Positions 1-5,841 of a DNA stretch of 11,534 bases are shown here, piece by piece (the stretch's first letter is position 1; every line of letters starts with the position of its first letter). The DNA comes from an uncultured Actinomycetes bacterium (GTDB lineage: Bacteria > Actinomycetota > Actinomycetes > Nanopelagicales > Nanopelagicaceae): positions 1-11,534 of the forward strand of contig CAILBF010000135.1 of assembly GCA_903832395.1 (NCBI GenBank). The letters are read 5' to 3'. Made by a program: the position numbers and the translations under genes. Below the pieces are notes generated by a model. It saw only the letters and a program-made list of their open reading frames with translations, ran no database searches and was not told where the DNA came from.

Positions 1-242
1 AAAACCTCAGTATTTACGCGCACATCGAGACGAAAACGTGCGTGCAAACTTGCTGGTGTTTGCAGAAGTAAGGAACTCTCTTCTTCAATTATCCCGCCAA
101 CGTAATACGGTAGACCACAGTTTGCATATGAAACATAACCTGATTTCTCGATTACGATAATTTCCGCATGAGCATCTAAACGTCGCAAGCGAGTTGCCGC
201 CGACATTCCGCCCGCTACTCCACCAATTATGACAACGCGCAT
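1..242 (-). CDS. CoA-disulfide/CoA-persulfide reductase-type FAD oxidoreductase, N-terminal 80 residues (partial)
   Basis: Minus-strand reading from the ATG at 242-240 runs off the window start, so only 80 residues are visible. The protein opens with a beta strand and a dinucleotide-binding glycine motif (MRVVIIGGVAGG, residues 1-12), followed by the acidic end of the FAD-binding fold (IVIEK, about 29-33). Residues 38-45, SYANCGLP, match the SFxxCxxP active-site motif of the CoA-disulfide reductase/NADH oxidase/persulfide reductase family of the pyridine nucleotide-disulfide oxidoreductases. C42 is the single redox cysteine. In the family this Cys forms a mixed disulfide or persulfide with CoA, and NAD(P)H supplies electrons through FAD in the cytosol. 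The start codon overlaps the stop of the upstream repressor gene (TAATG), which implies translational coupling. Some family members carry a C-terminal rhodanese domain that marks persulfide reductases; that end lies outside the window, so the exact substrate is undecided. Confidence 0.85.
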   Translation of the reverse strand, partial: MRVVIIGGVAGGMSAATRLRRLDAHAEIIVIEKSGYVSYANCGLPYYVGGIIEEESSLLLQTPASLHARFRLDVRVNTEV

Positions 243-529
243 TATGCCAACGATAAAAATAGTTTTTGCAGTTGAGCCGTCACTGCATCGGAGTTTGATT
301 TACCTTCGACGATGCACTCTTTTAAACTGGCAGATATCAGAGTAAAAGCGGCAGTATTGACGGCTTTTGAAACTGCCGACATTTGAGTCACAATCTCTTC
401 GCAGTTTCGACCCTCATCAAGCATTCGGGCAACCGCCCCTAGTTGACCCTGGGCGCGCTTTACGCGCTTTGAGATAGCCGCAATCTGTTCGGCATCAGAG
501 AGCACATGTGTTATTTTTTTAGTTGCCAT
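242..529 (-). CDS. CsoR/CstR-family (DUF156) transcriptional repressor, probably thiol/persulfide-sensing
   Basis: 95 residues, the normal length for this all-helical, tetrameric DNA-binding family. The basic first helix (KRVKRAQGQLGAV, about 21-33) is the family's DNA-contact signature. In copper-sensing CsoR the metal ligands are Cys-His-Cys, with 29 residues between the cysteines and His four residues before the second Cys. Here C43 and C72 keep the 29-residue spacing, but the His position is S68. Loss of the His with both Cys kept is the pattern of CstR, which senses persulfides and polysulfides by Cys-Cys crosslinking. The neighbouring CoA-disulfide/persulfide-reductase-type gene supports this. 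The ATG overlaps the stop of the upstream small gene (TAATG) and has no clear Shine-Dalgarno site, so translation is probably coupled. The palindrome at 678-693 is the likely operator, making the gene autoregulated. The family is certain; the ligand is inference. Confidence 0.9.
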   Translation of the reverse strand: MATKKITHVLSDAEQIAAISKRVKRAQGQLGAVARMLDEGRNCEEIVTQMSAVSKAVNTAAFTLISASLKECIVEGKSNSDAVTAQLQKLFLSLA

Positions 530-642
530 TAGCAGGTACAGCGATCTTGCTCGGGAACGCCTGCAAGGGCCTCTTCAATATGCTCTCCGCAGCCTGACCA
601 TGTCGCTTTTTTACAGACTGTGCAAGTAACCCGTGAACACAT
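529..642 (-). CDS. 37-residue Cys-rich conserved small protein, first gene of the repressor operon
   Basis: A 38-codon reading frame from the ATG at 642-640 to TAA at 531-529. It has a good Shine-Dalgarno site (GAGGGAG, 655-649) six bases ahead and sits directly downstream of a strong promoter. The protein has six cysteines in 37 residues: C2, a CxxC pair C7/C10, C18, and a terminal CxC pair C35/C37, plus W15 and H21. The middle reads ATWSGCGEHIEEALAGVP (13-30). I recall near-identical tiny proteins annotated as hypothetical in many actinobacteria, but I know no assigned function. The arrangement suggests a zinc- or copper-binding knuckle or a thiol/sulfane-sulfur carrier. Its stop overlaps the start of the repressor (TAATG), so it is part of the operon and its translation probably drives that of the repressor. 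It is short enough to be missed by standard gene finders. Confidence 0.85.
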   Translation of the reverse strand: MCSRVTCTVCKKATWSGCGEHIEEALAGVPEQDRCTC

Positions 643-648
643 TTTTAA

Positions 649-655
649 CTCCCTC
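649..655 (-). promoter_or_regulatory. Ribosome binding site of the small Cys-rich gene
   Basis: GAGGGAG on the minus strand, six bases upstream of the ATG at 642. It is the only convincing Shine-Dalgarno site in the three-gene operon, so it fixes the start of the small gene and probably serves the two coupled genes behind it. Confidence 0.7.
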
Positions 656-669
656 GTTGATTTAGAGGA

Positions 670-698
670 AATTTAGCATACCCCCGGGGGTATGTCAA
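670..698 (-). promoter_or_regulatory. Sigma70-type promoter of the CstR-like operon
   Basis: On the minus strand a perfect -35 hexamer TTGACA (698-693) and a -10 hexamer TAAATT (675-670) are separated by exactly 17 bases. A TG dinucleotide one base ahead of the -10 gives an extended -10 element. Transcription should start near 663, leaving a leader of about 20 bases with a Shine-Dalgarno site. The -35 begins about 7 bases past the stop codon of the upstream ABC ATPase gene. Almost the whole spacer is the palindromic operator, so bound repressor would exclude RNA polymerase. Confidence 0.85.
678..693. promoter_or_regulatory. Perfect 16-bp palindromic operator for the CsoR/CstR-family repressor
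   Basis: ATACCCCCGGGGGTAT is its own reverse complement over all 16 bases. Operators of the CsoR/RcnR/FrmR/CstR family typically have a C/G-tract core flanked by AT/TA steps (TACC...GGTA). The site lies between the -35 and -10 of the operon that encodes such a repressor, the expected position for autorepression. It has no loop and no T-tract, so it is not an intrinsic terminator. Binding is inferred from family knowledge and position. Confidence 0.85.
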
Positions 699-704
699 AA
701 CGAG

Positions 705-1451
705 CTATAGACGACCTGCTTGGTGAACTCGCTTGAGAAACTCTTGCGTCTTTGCGTTTTTAGGGCTGTGTAGTACTTCCTCGGCACTGCCGCGCTCCAA
801 GATATTTCCTGACTCGAGGAAGCAGACTTCATCGGCCACTTGAGTAGCAAAGCCCATTTCGTGCGTTGCTAAAACCATCGTCATGCCATCACTTTTTAAA
901 TCTCGCACGATACTCAAAACTTCATTAACTAAAACTGGGTCCAGCGCGGATGTAATCTCATCAAGTAGCAGTAAACGCGGATTACAAGCAAGGGAGCGAA
1001 TAATTGCAACACGTTGCTGCTGTCCCCCGCTTAAGCGATCTGGATATTGATCGGCCTTATCGGCTAAATCAAAGCGCTTTAGTAGTTTTTGTGCCGCATC
1101 AATCGCCTCTTCTTTACTTTTTCCCGCAACTTTAATGGGTGCCAAAGTAATATTTTCAAGCACGGTTTTATGCGGAAATAAGTTAAAGGATTGAAAAACC
1201 ATTCCTAGTTTACGGCGCACTTCATCGGCGTTAATGAGGGGATCGGAAATCTCCGCCCCATCCAGAAAAATTTGTCCATCATCGATTGACTCAAGCAAGT
1301 TAATGCAACGCAGGAGCGTCGATTTACCCGAGCCTGAAGCTCCAATTAAGACTGTTGCTGTGTGTTCAGGCACGACGAGTGAGAGTTGATTGAGAACTAA
1401 TTCGTTACCGAATGATTTACGAATACCTTTGAGCTCTAGGACGTTAGCCAT
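705..1451 (-). CDS. Polar amino acid ABC transporter, ATP-binding protein (GlnQ/HisP type)
   Basis: 248 residues, the usual length for ATPases of the polar-amino-acid uptake family. All nucleotide-binding motifs are present: Walker A GASGSGKST at 37-45, Q-loop Q87 in GMVFQSFNLFPH, signature LSGGQQQR at 140-147, Walker B LLLLDE ending at D164/E165, D-loop SALD 168-171, and H-loop H197 in ATHEMG. It powers import across the cytoplasmic membrane together with the permease and binding protein encoded upstream. The start ATG overlaps the permease stop (TGATG), so the two are translationally coupled. Substrate specificity cannot be read from the ATPase. No terminator hairpin is visible after its TAG stop; the next thing downstream is the promoter of the CstR-like operon. 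Confidence 0.95.
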   Translation of the reverse strand: MANVLELKGIRKSFGNELVLNQLSLVVPEHTATVLIGASGSGKSTLLRCINLLESIDDGQIFLDGAEISDPLINADEVRRKLGMVFQSFNLFPHKTVLENITLAPIKVAGKSKEEAIDAAQKLLKRFDLADKADQYPDRLSGGQQQRVAIIRSLACNPRLLLLDEITSALDPVLVNEVLSIVRDLKSDGMTMVLATHEMGFATQVADEVCFLESGNILERGSAEEVLHSPKNAKTQEFLKRVHQAGRL

Positions 1452-2317
1452 CAGATAGCACCCTCAGCATTCTGGGCATTGGTTCGCTGCCTGATTGCGC
1501 GATCGGTGTATCGGGTCATTGGAATCGTAATAAATAGGAAGAGAATGGCGGCCACAACGTAAGGCGTGTAATTAAAAGTTCGGCTGGCATTTATTTGCGC
1601 GGCACGAACAGCATCGGTAACACCCAAGATTGATACTAAGCCAGTGTCTTTAAGTAGAGATACAAAGTCATTTAAAAGTGGTGGAACTACTCGGCGAATT
1701 GCTTGTGGCAAAACTACGTATCGCATCGTCTGTCCAGAGGTAAGGCCAATGGATCTGGCTGCCGCTCTCTGACTTGGGTGAATCGACATAATGCCGCTTC
1801 GAATTACCTCTGCAACATAGGCCGAATAAGTAAGGACTACTGCAACAGTGCCAAGGAAAATAACATTGCTTGAAATTCCACTTAACCGTAGAGCTGGAAC
1901 ACCAAAACCAACGAGAAGAATTATCAAAATAAGTGGTGCGCCTCGGAAGATGTCGACGTATGCGGTAGCTAAAAATCTAAAAGGTGTGAGCGCCGGTGAC
2001 TTTGTCGTGCGCATTAGAGCTAAACCGAGCGCAATTACTCCGATACATGTGCCACCTATAAAGGTCAGTTGAAGGTTGATCCAAAGACCGGCAATAACAG
2101 TTGGAAAGACTTTGCGGCCATAGTCGACATCAAAAAATGTCTTCTTAACAACGGCCCAACCAGGGGAAGTTATTGTGATGCTAACTAATGTGCCAAGCAC
2201 TAATATTGATGAGATTGCGGCAATAGTTGCTTGTCGTCCACTTATTCGCTTACGGGCTCCACGCCTTTCAATCTCACGTGGGCTTGGCGACCAAGCAGAG
2301 TTAATTCGCTCTGTCAT
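1451..2317 (-). CDS. Polar amino acid ABC transporter permease (HisM/GlnP type)
   Basis: Integral membrane subunit of the importer. From the ATG at 2317 it has 288 residues. A basic, Arg-rich cytoplasmic N-terminus (about 1-30) is followed by a first membrane helix (about 31-50), a short extracytoplasmic stretch, and the BPD_transp_1 core with roughly five helices. The EAA loop that docks onto the ATPase is recognisable at about 173-207: EVIRSGIMSIHPSQRAAARSIG followed by LPQAIRR. The motif TAYVDIFRGAPLI is typical of His/Glu/Asp-type permeases. A TTG nine bases upstream (2326) is an in-frame alternative giving 291 residues. I prefer the ATG because the weak GGTAG site lies about 10 bases ahead of it but only 3 bases ahead of the TTG. 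The gene overlaps the ATPase gene and follows the binding-protein gene after about 37 bases. Confidence 0.93.
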   Translation of the reverse strand: MTERINSAWSPSPREIERRGARKRISGRQATIAAISSILVLGTLVSITITSPGWAVVKKTFFDVDYGRKVFPTVIAGLWINLQLTFIGGTCIGVIALGLALMRTTKSPALTPFRFLATAYVDIFRGAPLILIILLVGFGVPALRLSGISSNVIFLGTVAVVLTYSAYVAEVIRSGIMSIHPSQRAAARSIGLTSGQTMRYVVLPQAIRRVVPPLLNDFVSLLKDTGLVSILGVTDAVRAAQINASRTFNYTPYVVAAILFLFITIPMTRYTDRAIRQRTNAQNAEGAI

Positions 2318-2354
2318 GGCCGCCAAACTACCGTGTTTACTTCTCTACTTCTTA

Positions 2355-3203
2355 CTAAGGCTTAAGTACTGGCGCACCGCCACCAGTTGCAAGCCACTTA
2401 TCGGTAATCGCTGCCAAAGTTCCATCGGCAGTAATCGCATCAACGGCAGCTGAAACGCATGACGTCAACGCACTTCCCTTAGACAGCAAGAGTCCAAATT
2501 GATCCCCGCCACCAGTTGAAGGTAATTGACCAACAATTAAGCCGTTTGTAACTTCAACGCCAGATAGATAGAAAGCTGTTGGAAGATCTACAACTAAACC
2601 GTCAATTTGACCGTTCTTTAGGGCTGATACACCAGCGGCATTGTCATTGAAAACCTGTGGCTTAATGCCAATCTGATTTTGAATTGCATCAAGTGAAGTT
2701 GTACCAACAGCTGCGCCAAGCTTTGCACTCTTTAAGTCAGCAATCGATGTCTTGCCTTCGATTTTGCTGCCCTTAAAGGAAACAATTGCTTGTGGCGCTG
2801 TGTAATAAGGTGATGAGAAATCAACGGCCTTGGCGCGATCTGGGGTAATTGAAAATTGCTGCAAATTGAAGTCGAAGTTCTTAGCACCAGGTGTTACTGC
2901 GCTATCAAAAGTTGTGCGAACCCAGACAACATCTGTATTTGCAAAGCCGAGTTGTTTAGCAACGGCATATGCCACTGCGCCTTCAAAACCATTGCCAGTC
3001 TCTGGCTTGTCGTCAATCATCCATGGGAAGTAAGCCGGTTGACCAGTAGCAATTGTTAACTTTCCTGCCGTCAAAGTTTTGAGGTCGGCCTTCGCGCATG
3101 ATGCTGCGCTACTTGCCGTTGATGAAGCACTCTTAGCGCAGCCTGAAAGTACTAGAGCGGCGGCAATGACTACTACTGAAATAATTCCAAAACGTTTTTT
3201 CAC
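2355..3203 (-). CDS. Extracytoplasmic solute-binding lipoprotein, family 3 (polar amino acids)
   Basis: 282 residues from a GTG start at 3203-3201, chosen because TAGGAG lies 5-6 bases ahead and because translation then opens directly with a lipoprotein signal: basic VKKR, a hydrophobic run, and the lipobox LSGC with lipidated C22. An upstream ATG at 3236 would add 11 residues before the signal and is less likely. The mature protein has SBP_bac_3 features: an N-terminal lobe opening with GKLTIATGQPAYFPW, the phrase ITPDRAKAVDFSSPYY typical of amino-acid-binding members, a hinge, and a C-terminal ADGTLAAITDKWL. It captures substrate outside the membrane and delivers it to the permease encoded next. 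The nearby thiol-related genes make cystine or another sulfur amino acid an attractive but unproven substrate. Confidence 0.93.
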   Translation of the reverse strand: MKKRFGIISVVVIAAALVLSGCAKSASSTASSAASCAKADLKTLTAGKLTIATGQPAYFPWMIDDKPETGNGFEGAVAYAVAKQLGFANTDVVWVRTTFDSAVTPGAKNFDFNLQQFSITPDRAKAVDFSSPYYTAPQAIVSFKGSKIEGKTSIADLKSAKLGAAVGTTSLDAIQNQIGIKPQVFNDNAAGVSALKNGQIDGLVVDLPTAFYLSGVEVTNGLIVGQLPSTGGGDQFGLLLSKGSALTSCVSAAVDAITADGTLAAITDKWLATGGGAPVLKP

Positions 3204-3291
3204 GTTAACTCCTAAAAAGTGGATGGATATAGCCAAAGGTTATTGAGAAGAGTTCTAGATGTCTATATGCGAGCTACGTGCAACTGCGCCC

Positions 3292-3720
3292 CTAAGCGAG
3301 CGCGGAATCCACAGTAATCGTGGCCGATGAATAGAGCTTGGAAACCGGGCATGTCCGCTTAGCCTCATTAGCTAAATCAATGAACTCCTCATTGGACATA
3401 CTTTGATTGCTTCCACGAGTGGTTAAGTGGACTTCACTGATGGCAAATCCGCCATCGCGTTGCTCCAAGGTCACGCGAGCCGATGTTTCGATCTCGCCTA
3501 CGGGTTTGCCCGCATCCTCGATCAAACTTGTTAGGTGCATCGAGAAACACCCTGCGAGCGCAGCCCCAATGAGCTCCTCTGGGTTTGTGCCCATTCCATC
3601 TTCAGTGCGCGACTTTAAAGAGAAAGGAATACTCATGCCATCGCGGCCAAGGGTCATTGTGCCCGTTCCGGTTGGAACTGGTCCGCTCCATTTAGCGCTT
3701 GCATGTCGGATAATTTTCAT
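3292..3720 (-). CDS. osmC: OsmC-type organic hydroperoxide reductase
   Basis: 142 residues, matching E. coli OsmC (143) in length and layout. It carries the two catalytic cysteines of the OsmC/Ohr family, C58 in AGCFSM and C124 in KRTCPVSKL, with the supporting R38 and E49 in SRTEDG and TNPEELIGAALAGC. In the family a dimer reduces organic hydroperoxides in the cytosol through the two Cys, recycled by dihydrolipoyl or other thiols. GTNPEELIGAA favours the OsmC branch over Ohr. The ATG at 3720-3718 is supported by AGGAAG seven bases ahead. Its start codon is only 29 bases from the start of the divergent bicupin gene, so its promoter must lie within that coding region. An 88-base gap without a recognisable terminator separates it from the ABC binding-protein gene. 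Confidence 0.93.
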   Translation of the reverse strand: MKIIRHASAKWSGPVPTGTGTMTLGRDGMSIPFSLKSRTEDGMGTNPEELIGAALAGCFSMHLTSLIEDAGKPVGEIETSARVTLEQRDGGFAISEVHLTTRGSNQSMSNEEFIDLANEAKRTCPVSKLYSSATITVDSALA

Positions 3721-3749
3721 GGATATGCTTCCTTTCGAGAGGGGTCACT

Positions 3750-4529
3750 ATGAAACCAGGGGTTGTATTCAGTGCGGTGTCGGAAACCATAGCAAAAGAT
3801 TGCATTACAGCACGAGGTGAAGCTAAGTGCACCACGCTCATCGATCGTGGCACGTATGCCGAGGCGATGACGGCCGTTGAAATCTGGCTGACTGGCGATG
3901 CTGCACCAGTGGTTAGTACAAAACACGACACTCTTATCTATACGCGTTCAGGAACTGGGACTCTCGAGATTAGCGATGAAGATGGCGTGCACTCGCAGGA
4001 GATGAAAGCTGGGTCGGCCTCCCTCATTCGATCTGGCTCTACATTTAATTGGAGCTCTGGCAAAGAACTTCGCGCCCTTGAGGTTAGCGTGCCGGATATA
4101 TCTGGACCCTTTGCCCGTAAACAAAAATCACCTACCGAGTTTTACGATCGATTTGTTCAGCAAGGCTCATCCGATAAATCTGCAGCAACATCCAATCGTG
4201 AGTTTGAAGTCCTTTATGACGCCAGCAATGGCTCGGCCCATGCAACCATGTTCATTGGTTTCATTCCGCCATCAGGTGCCCCAGCTCATTACCACTTATA
4301 CGATGAGATCTGCCATATCGTTCAAGGAGGGGGCGAGCTCCATGTTGGCGACACTCTTCAAGAACTAACAATCGGTTCGACGTTTATTGTTGCGCCTCGC
4401 CTCTTGCATGCTCTGGTAAATAATCGCGATGAGGATCTTTGTTTATTGGGCATTTTCCGTCCAGCCGGCTCGCCAGCTGCTGCCTACTACCCAGATGGAC
4501 ACCCAGCACCTGGATATATTGAGTCGTAG
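3750..4529 (+). CDS. Bicupin protein with one intact metal site in the C-terminal cupin
   Basis: 259 residues with two cupin barrels. The N-terminal barrel (about 40-115) has glycine-rich turns such as RSGTGTLEI (66-74) but only one His (H59) and no HxH...E set, so it probably has no metal. The C-terminal barrel (about 165-240) has the full motif 1 (H180, H182, E186 in HYHLYDE) and motif 2 (P216 and H220, followed by N224/N225), the classic three-His/one-Glu cup for Fe, Mn, Ni or Zn. Bicupins of this kind include dioxygenases, isomerases and aminohydrolases; I cannot assign a reaction. The start ATG follows GAGAGGGG by 5 bases. It lies in the same orientation as the PLP enzyme and reductase genes, 124 bases ahead of them, with a hairpin directly after its stop. 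Confidence 0.85.
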   Translation: MKPGVVFSAVSETIAKDCITARGEAKCTTLIDRGTYAEAMTAVEIWLTGDAAPVVSTKHDTLIYTRSGTGTLEISDEDGVHSQEMKAGSASLIRSGSTFNWSSGKELRALEVSVPDISGPFARKQKSPTEFYDRFVQQGSSDKSAATSNREFEVLYDASNGSAHATMFIGFIPPSGAPAHYHLYDEICHIVQGGGELHVGDTLQELTIGSTFIVAPRLLHALVNNRDEDLCLLGIFRPAGSPAAAYYPDGHPAPGYIES

Positions 4530-4544
4530 CGGCAATTCTTGCCG
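4530..4544 (+). terminator. Short hairpin immediately after the bicupin stop (weak terminator or mRNA 3' end)
   Basis: CGGCAA-TTC-TTGCCG forms a perfect 6-bp stem with a 3-base loop starting at the base after the TAG stop. No T-run follows (ATATTGCTG), so it is not a canonical intrinsic terminator. It may stabilise the bicupin mRNA end or reduce read-through into the next genes. Confidence 0.4.
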
Positions 4545-4566
4545 ATATTGCTGATATGACGACCGC

Positions 4567-4649
4567 TAAAAATTTGCATAATTATTTTTAATGGGGATAC
4601 TCTCCGTAATGCAAAAGGCTTTAATCCATGAATAGATACCGGGAGAGTA
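4567..4649 (+). promoter_or_regulatory. Leader of the PLP/reductase operon with two inverted repeats
   Basis: The 124-base gap before the PLP gene holds two perfect inverted repeats. The first, TAAAAAT (4567-4573) with ATTTTTA (4584-4590), is AT-rich and surrounds a possible -10 CATAAT (4577-4582). The second, TACTCTCC (4598-4605) with GGAGAGTA (4642-4649), has its 3' arm exactly on the Shine-Dalgarno site GGGAGAG of the GTG start at 4654. If both arms are transcribed, the 8-bp stem would hide the ribosome binding site, the geometry of a translational switch. A competing promoter (TTGCAT 4574-4579, 16 bases, GATACT 4596-4601) would leave the 5' arm untranscribed. I do not recognise a known riboswitch class in the 36-base loop. 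Confidence 0.45.
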
Positions 4650-4653
4650 AATC

Positions 4654-5820
4654 GTGGCCGTAGATTCACCTGTAAAAGATTTAGCATCCATCTACCGATC
4701 ACAATTCTCGGTTTTTGAACACGTAACCTACGTTAATTCATGCTCGCAAGGCGCCCTTGCCGATAGCGTGAAAGCGAGTTTTGATTCCTATATCTCAACC
4801 CTTGAATTGCAAGGCTCTGCATGGGGCGACTGGGCTGGATATCAAGAGACGATGCGCGCGCTCTTTGCAAAGTTTTTTGAAGTTCCAACGGCGGAAATTG
4901 CCGTTACAACTTCGGCATCTGCTGGAGTAAGCGCTGTTGCATCCGCTTTAGATTTTACTAAGGGCCGCAACAAAATTATTACAACTGAAAATGAATTCCC
5001 TACAATTGGGCAGACATGGCATGCGCAAGAACTTCGCGGCGCTGTTGTCCATCACATTCCGAGCAACGCAGATTTAACGGTAAATGTTGCCGCCATGATT
5101 GATGCAATTGATGACCAAACCCTTATCGTCTCAATAACTCACGGCTGTTATCACAACGGTGCAGTCACTGAGCTAGAGCCAATTATCGAGGCTGCACATA
5201 AGAAAGGCGCACTCGTATTAGTTGATGCTTATCAAACTGCTGGTGCAGTTCCACTTAATTTATCTACTTTAAAGGCCGACTTTGTTGTCGGAGGAACTCT
5301 TAAATATTTATTAGGTGTGCCTGGTGTTGGTTTTCTTTATGCGCGAAGCGAAACTACTTCTCATCTGATCCCAACCTCAACTGGCTGGTTTGCGGCAAGG
5401 GACATATTTGCAATGGAGATTCATTCCTATGATCCAGCCAAGGAAGCACGGCGATTTGAATCTGGAACACCAGCGATTCCGTCACTGTATCCATCATCGA
5501 CTGGCTTAAGCATGGTTATCGATATTGGCATTGAAAATATTTACGCATATGTATCTCAAATTCACGATGCACTGCGAACTGGGATTGAGTCATTGGGCGG
5601 AGTCGTAATTACGCCGAAAAATAAGGCCAATCACGGCGCAATGCTGGCAGTAGCCTCACTTGATGAAAATGCCCACGTAGCTGCGCTCGAGAGTGAAAAA
5701 ATTGTCACGTCTTCTCGTGGCGGCAACATCCGAGTCTCGCCCCATTTTTACAACAACTTTGAGGACGTCGAGAAAATAGTTGCAGCTTTTGCAAAAACTA
5801 GCCAATACTTGCGCAAATAA
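4654..5820 (+). CDS. Class V PLP-dependent enzyme (aminotransferase/epimerase/lyase fold, fold type I)
   Basis: 388 residues, the normal length for class V aminotransferase-fold enzymes. K217 in GGTLKYLLGVPG is the expected PLP Schiff-base lysine. D191 and Q194 in VDAYQTAG contact the pyridine ring, H163 sits in the ITHGCYHNGAV strand, and RFESGTP (267-273) and R360 in GGNIRVSPHFYNN are the usual substrate-binding segments. The C-terminal loop has no catalytic Cys of the cysteine desulfurases (RxGHHCA is absent), so it is unlikely to be SufS/IscS. Isopenicillin-N-epimerase-like, kynureninase-like and Ser/Ala-glyoxylate-type members share these traits; the substrate is unknown. The GTG start follows GGGAGAG by 6 bases within an inverted repeat. 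The reductase-Rid fusion gene begins 21 bases after its stop. Confidence 0.88.
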   Translation: MAVDSPVKDLASIYRSQFSVFEHVTYVNSCSQGALADSVKASFDSYISTLELQGSAWGDWAGYQETMRALFAKFFEVPTAEIAVTTSASAGVSAVASALDFTKGRNKIITTENEFPTIGQTWHAQELRGAVVHHIPSNADLTVNVAAMIDAIDDQTLIVSITHGCYHNGAVTELEPIIEAAHKKGALVLVDAYQTAGAVPLNLSTLKADFVVGGTLKYLLGVPGVGFLYARSETTSHLIPTSTGWFAARDIFAMEIHSYDPAKEARRFESGTPAIPSLYPSSTGLSMVIDIGIENIYAYVSQIHDALRTGIESLGGVVITPKNKANHGAMLAVASLDENAHVAALESEKIVTSSRGGNIRVSPHFYNNFEDVEKIVAAFAKTSQYLRK

Positions 5821-5841
5821 TTCTAAGGGGAGAGTTACCAC

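Noticed and set aside
242..529. Copper-sensing CsoR
   Set aside because: The essential His ligand of the Cys-His-Cys site is replaced by S68, and no copper ATPase or chaperone gene is nearby.
678..693. GC-rich palindrome as an intrinsic terminator for the ABC operon
   Set aside because: It has no loop and no T-run, and it sits exactly in the spacer of a consensus promoter, so an operator is the better reading.
3204..3291. Promoter for the ABC binding-protein gene
   Set aside because: TATAGA and TATATC hexamers occur, but neither has an acceptable -35 at 16-18 bases, so no site is called.
3407..3820. 137-residue plus-strand reading frame across osmC and the intergenic gap
   Set aside because: It is antisense to the clearly conserved OsmC frame, crosses the bicupin start in another frame, and has no recognisable domain.
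3692..3931. Minus-strand frames opposite the bicupin 5' end (79 and 69 residues)
   Set aside because: They overlap a supported gene, show no family features, and have low-complexity antisense composition.
3750..4529. Ureidoglycine aminohydrolase (AllE)
   Set aside because: The length and bicupin layout agree, but the metal-site sequence is a classical HxH-E-H cupin unlike AllE, and no other allantoin genes are present.
4654..5820. Cysteine desulfurase (SufS/IscS)
   Set aside because: The catalytic-Cys loop is missing; the C-terminal segment reads SSRGGNIRVSPHFYNN, typical of other class V enzymes.
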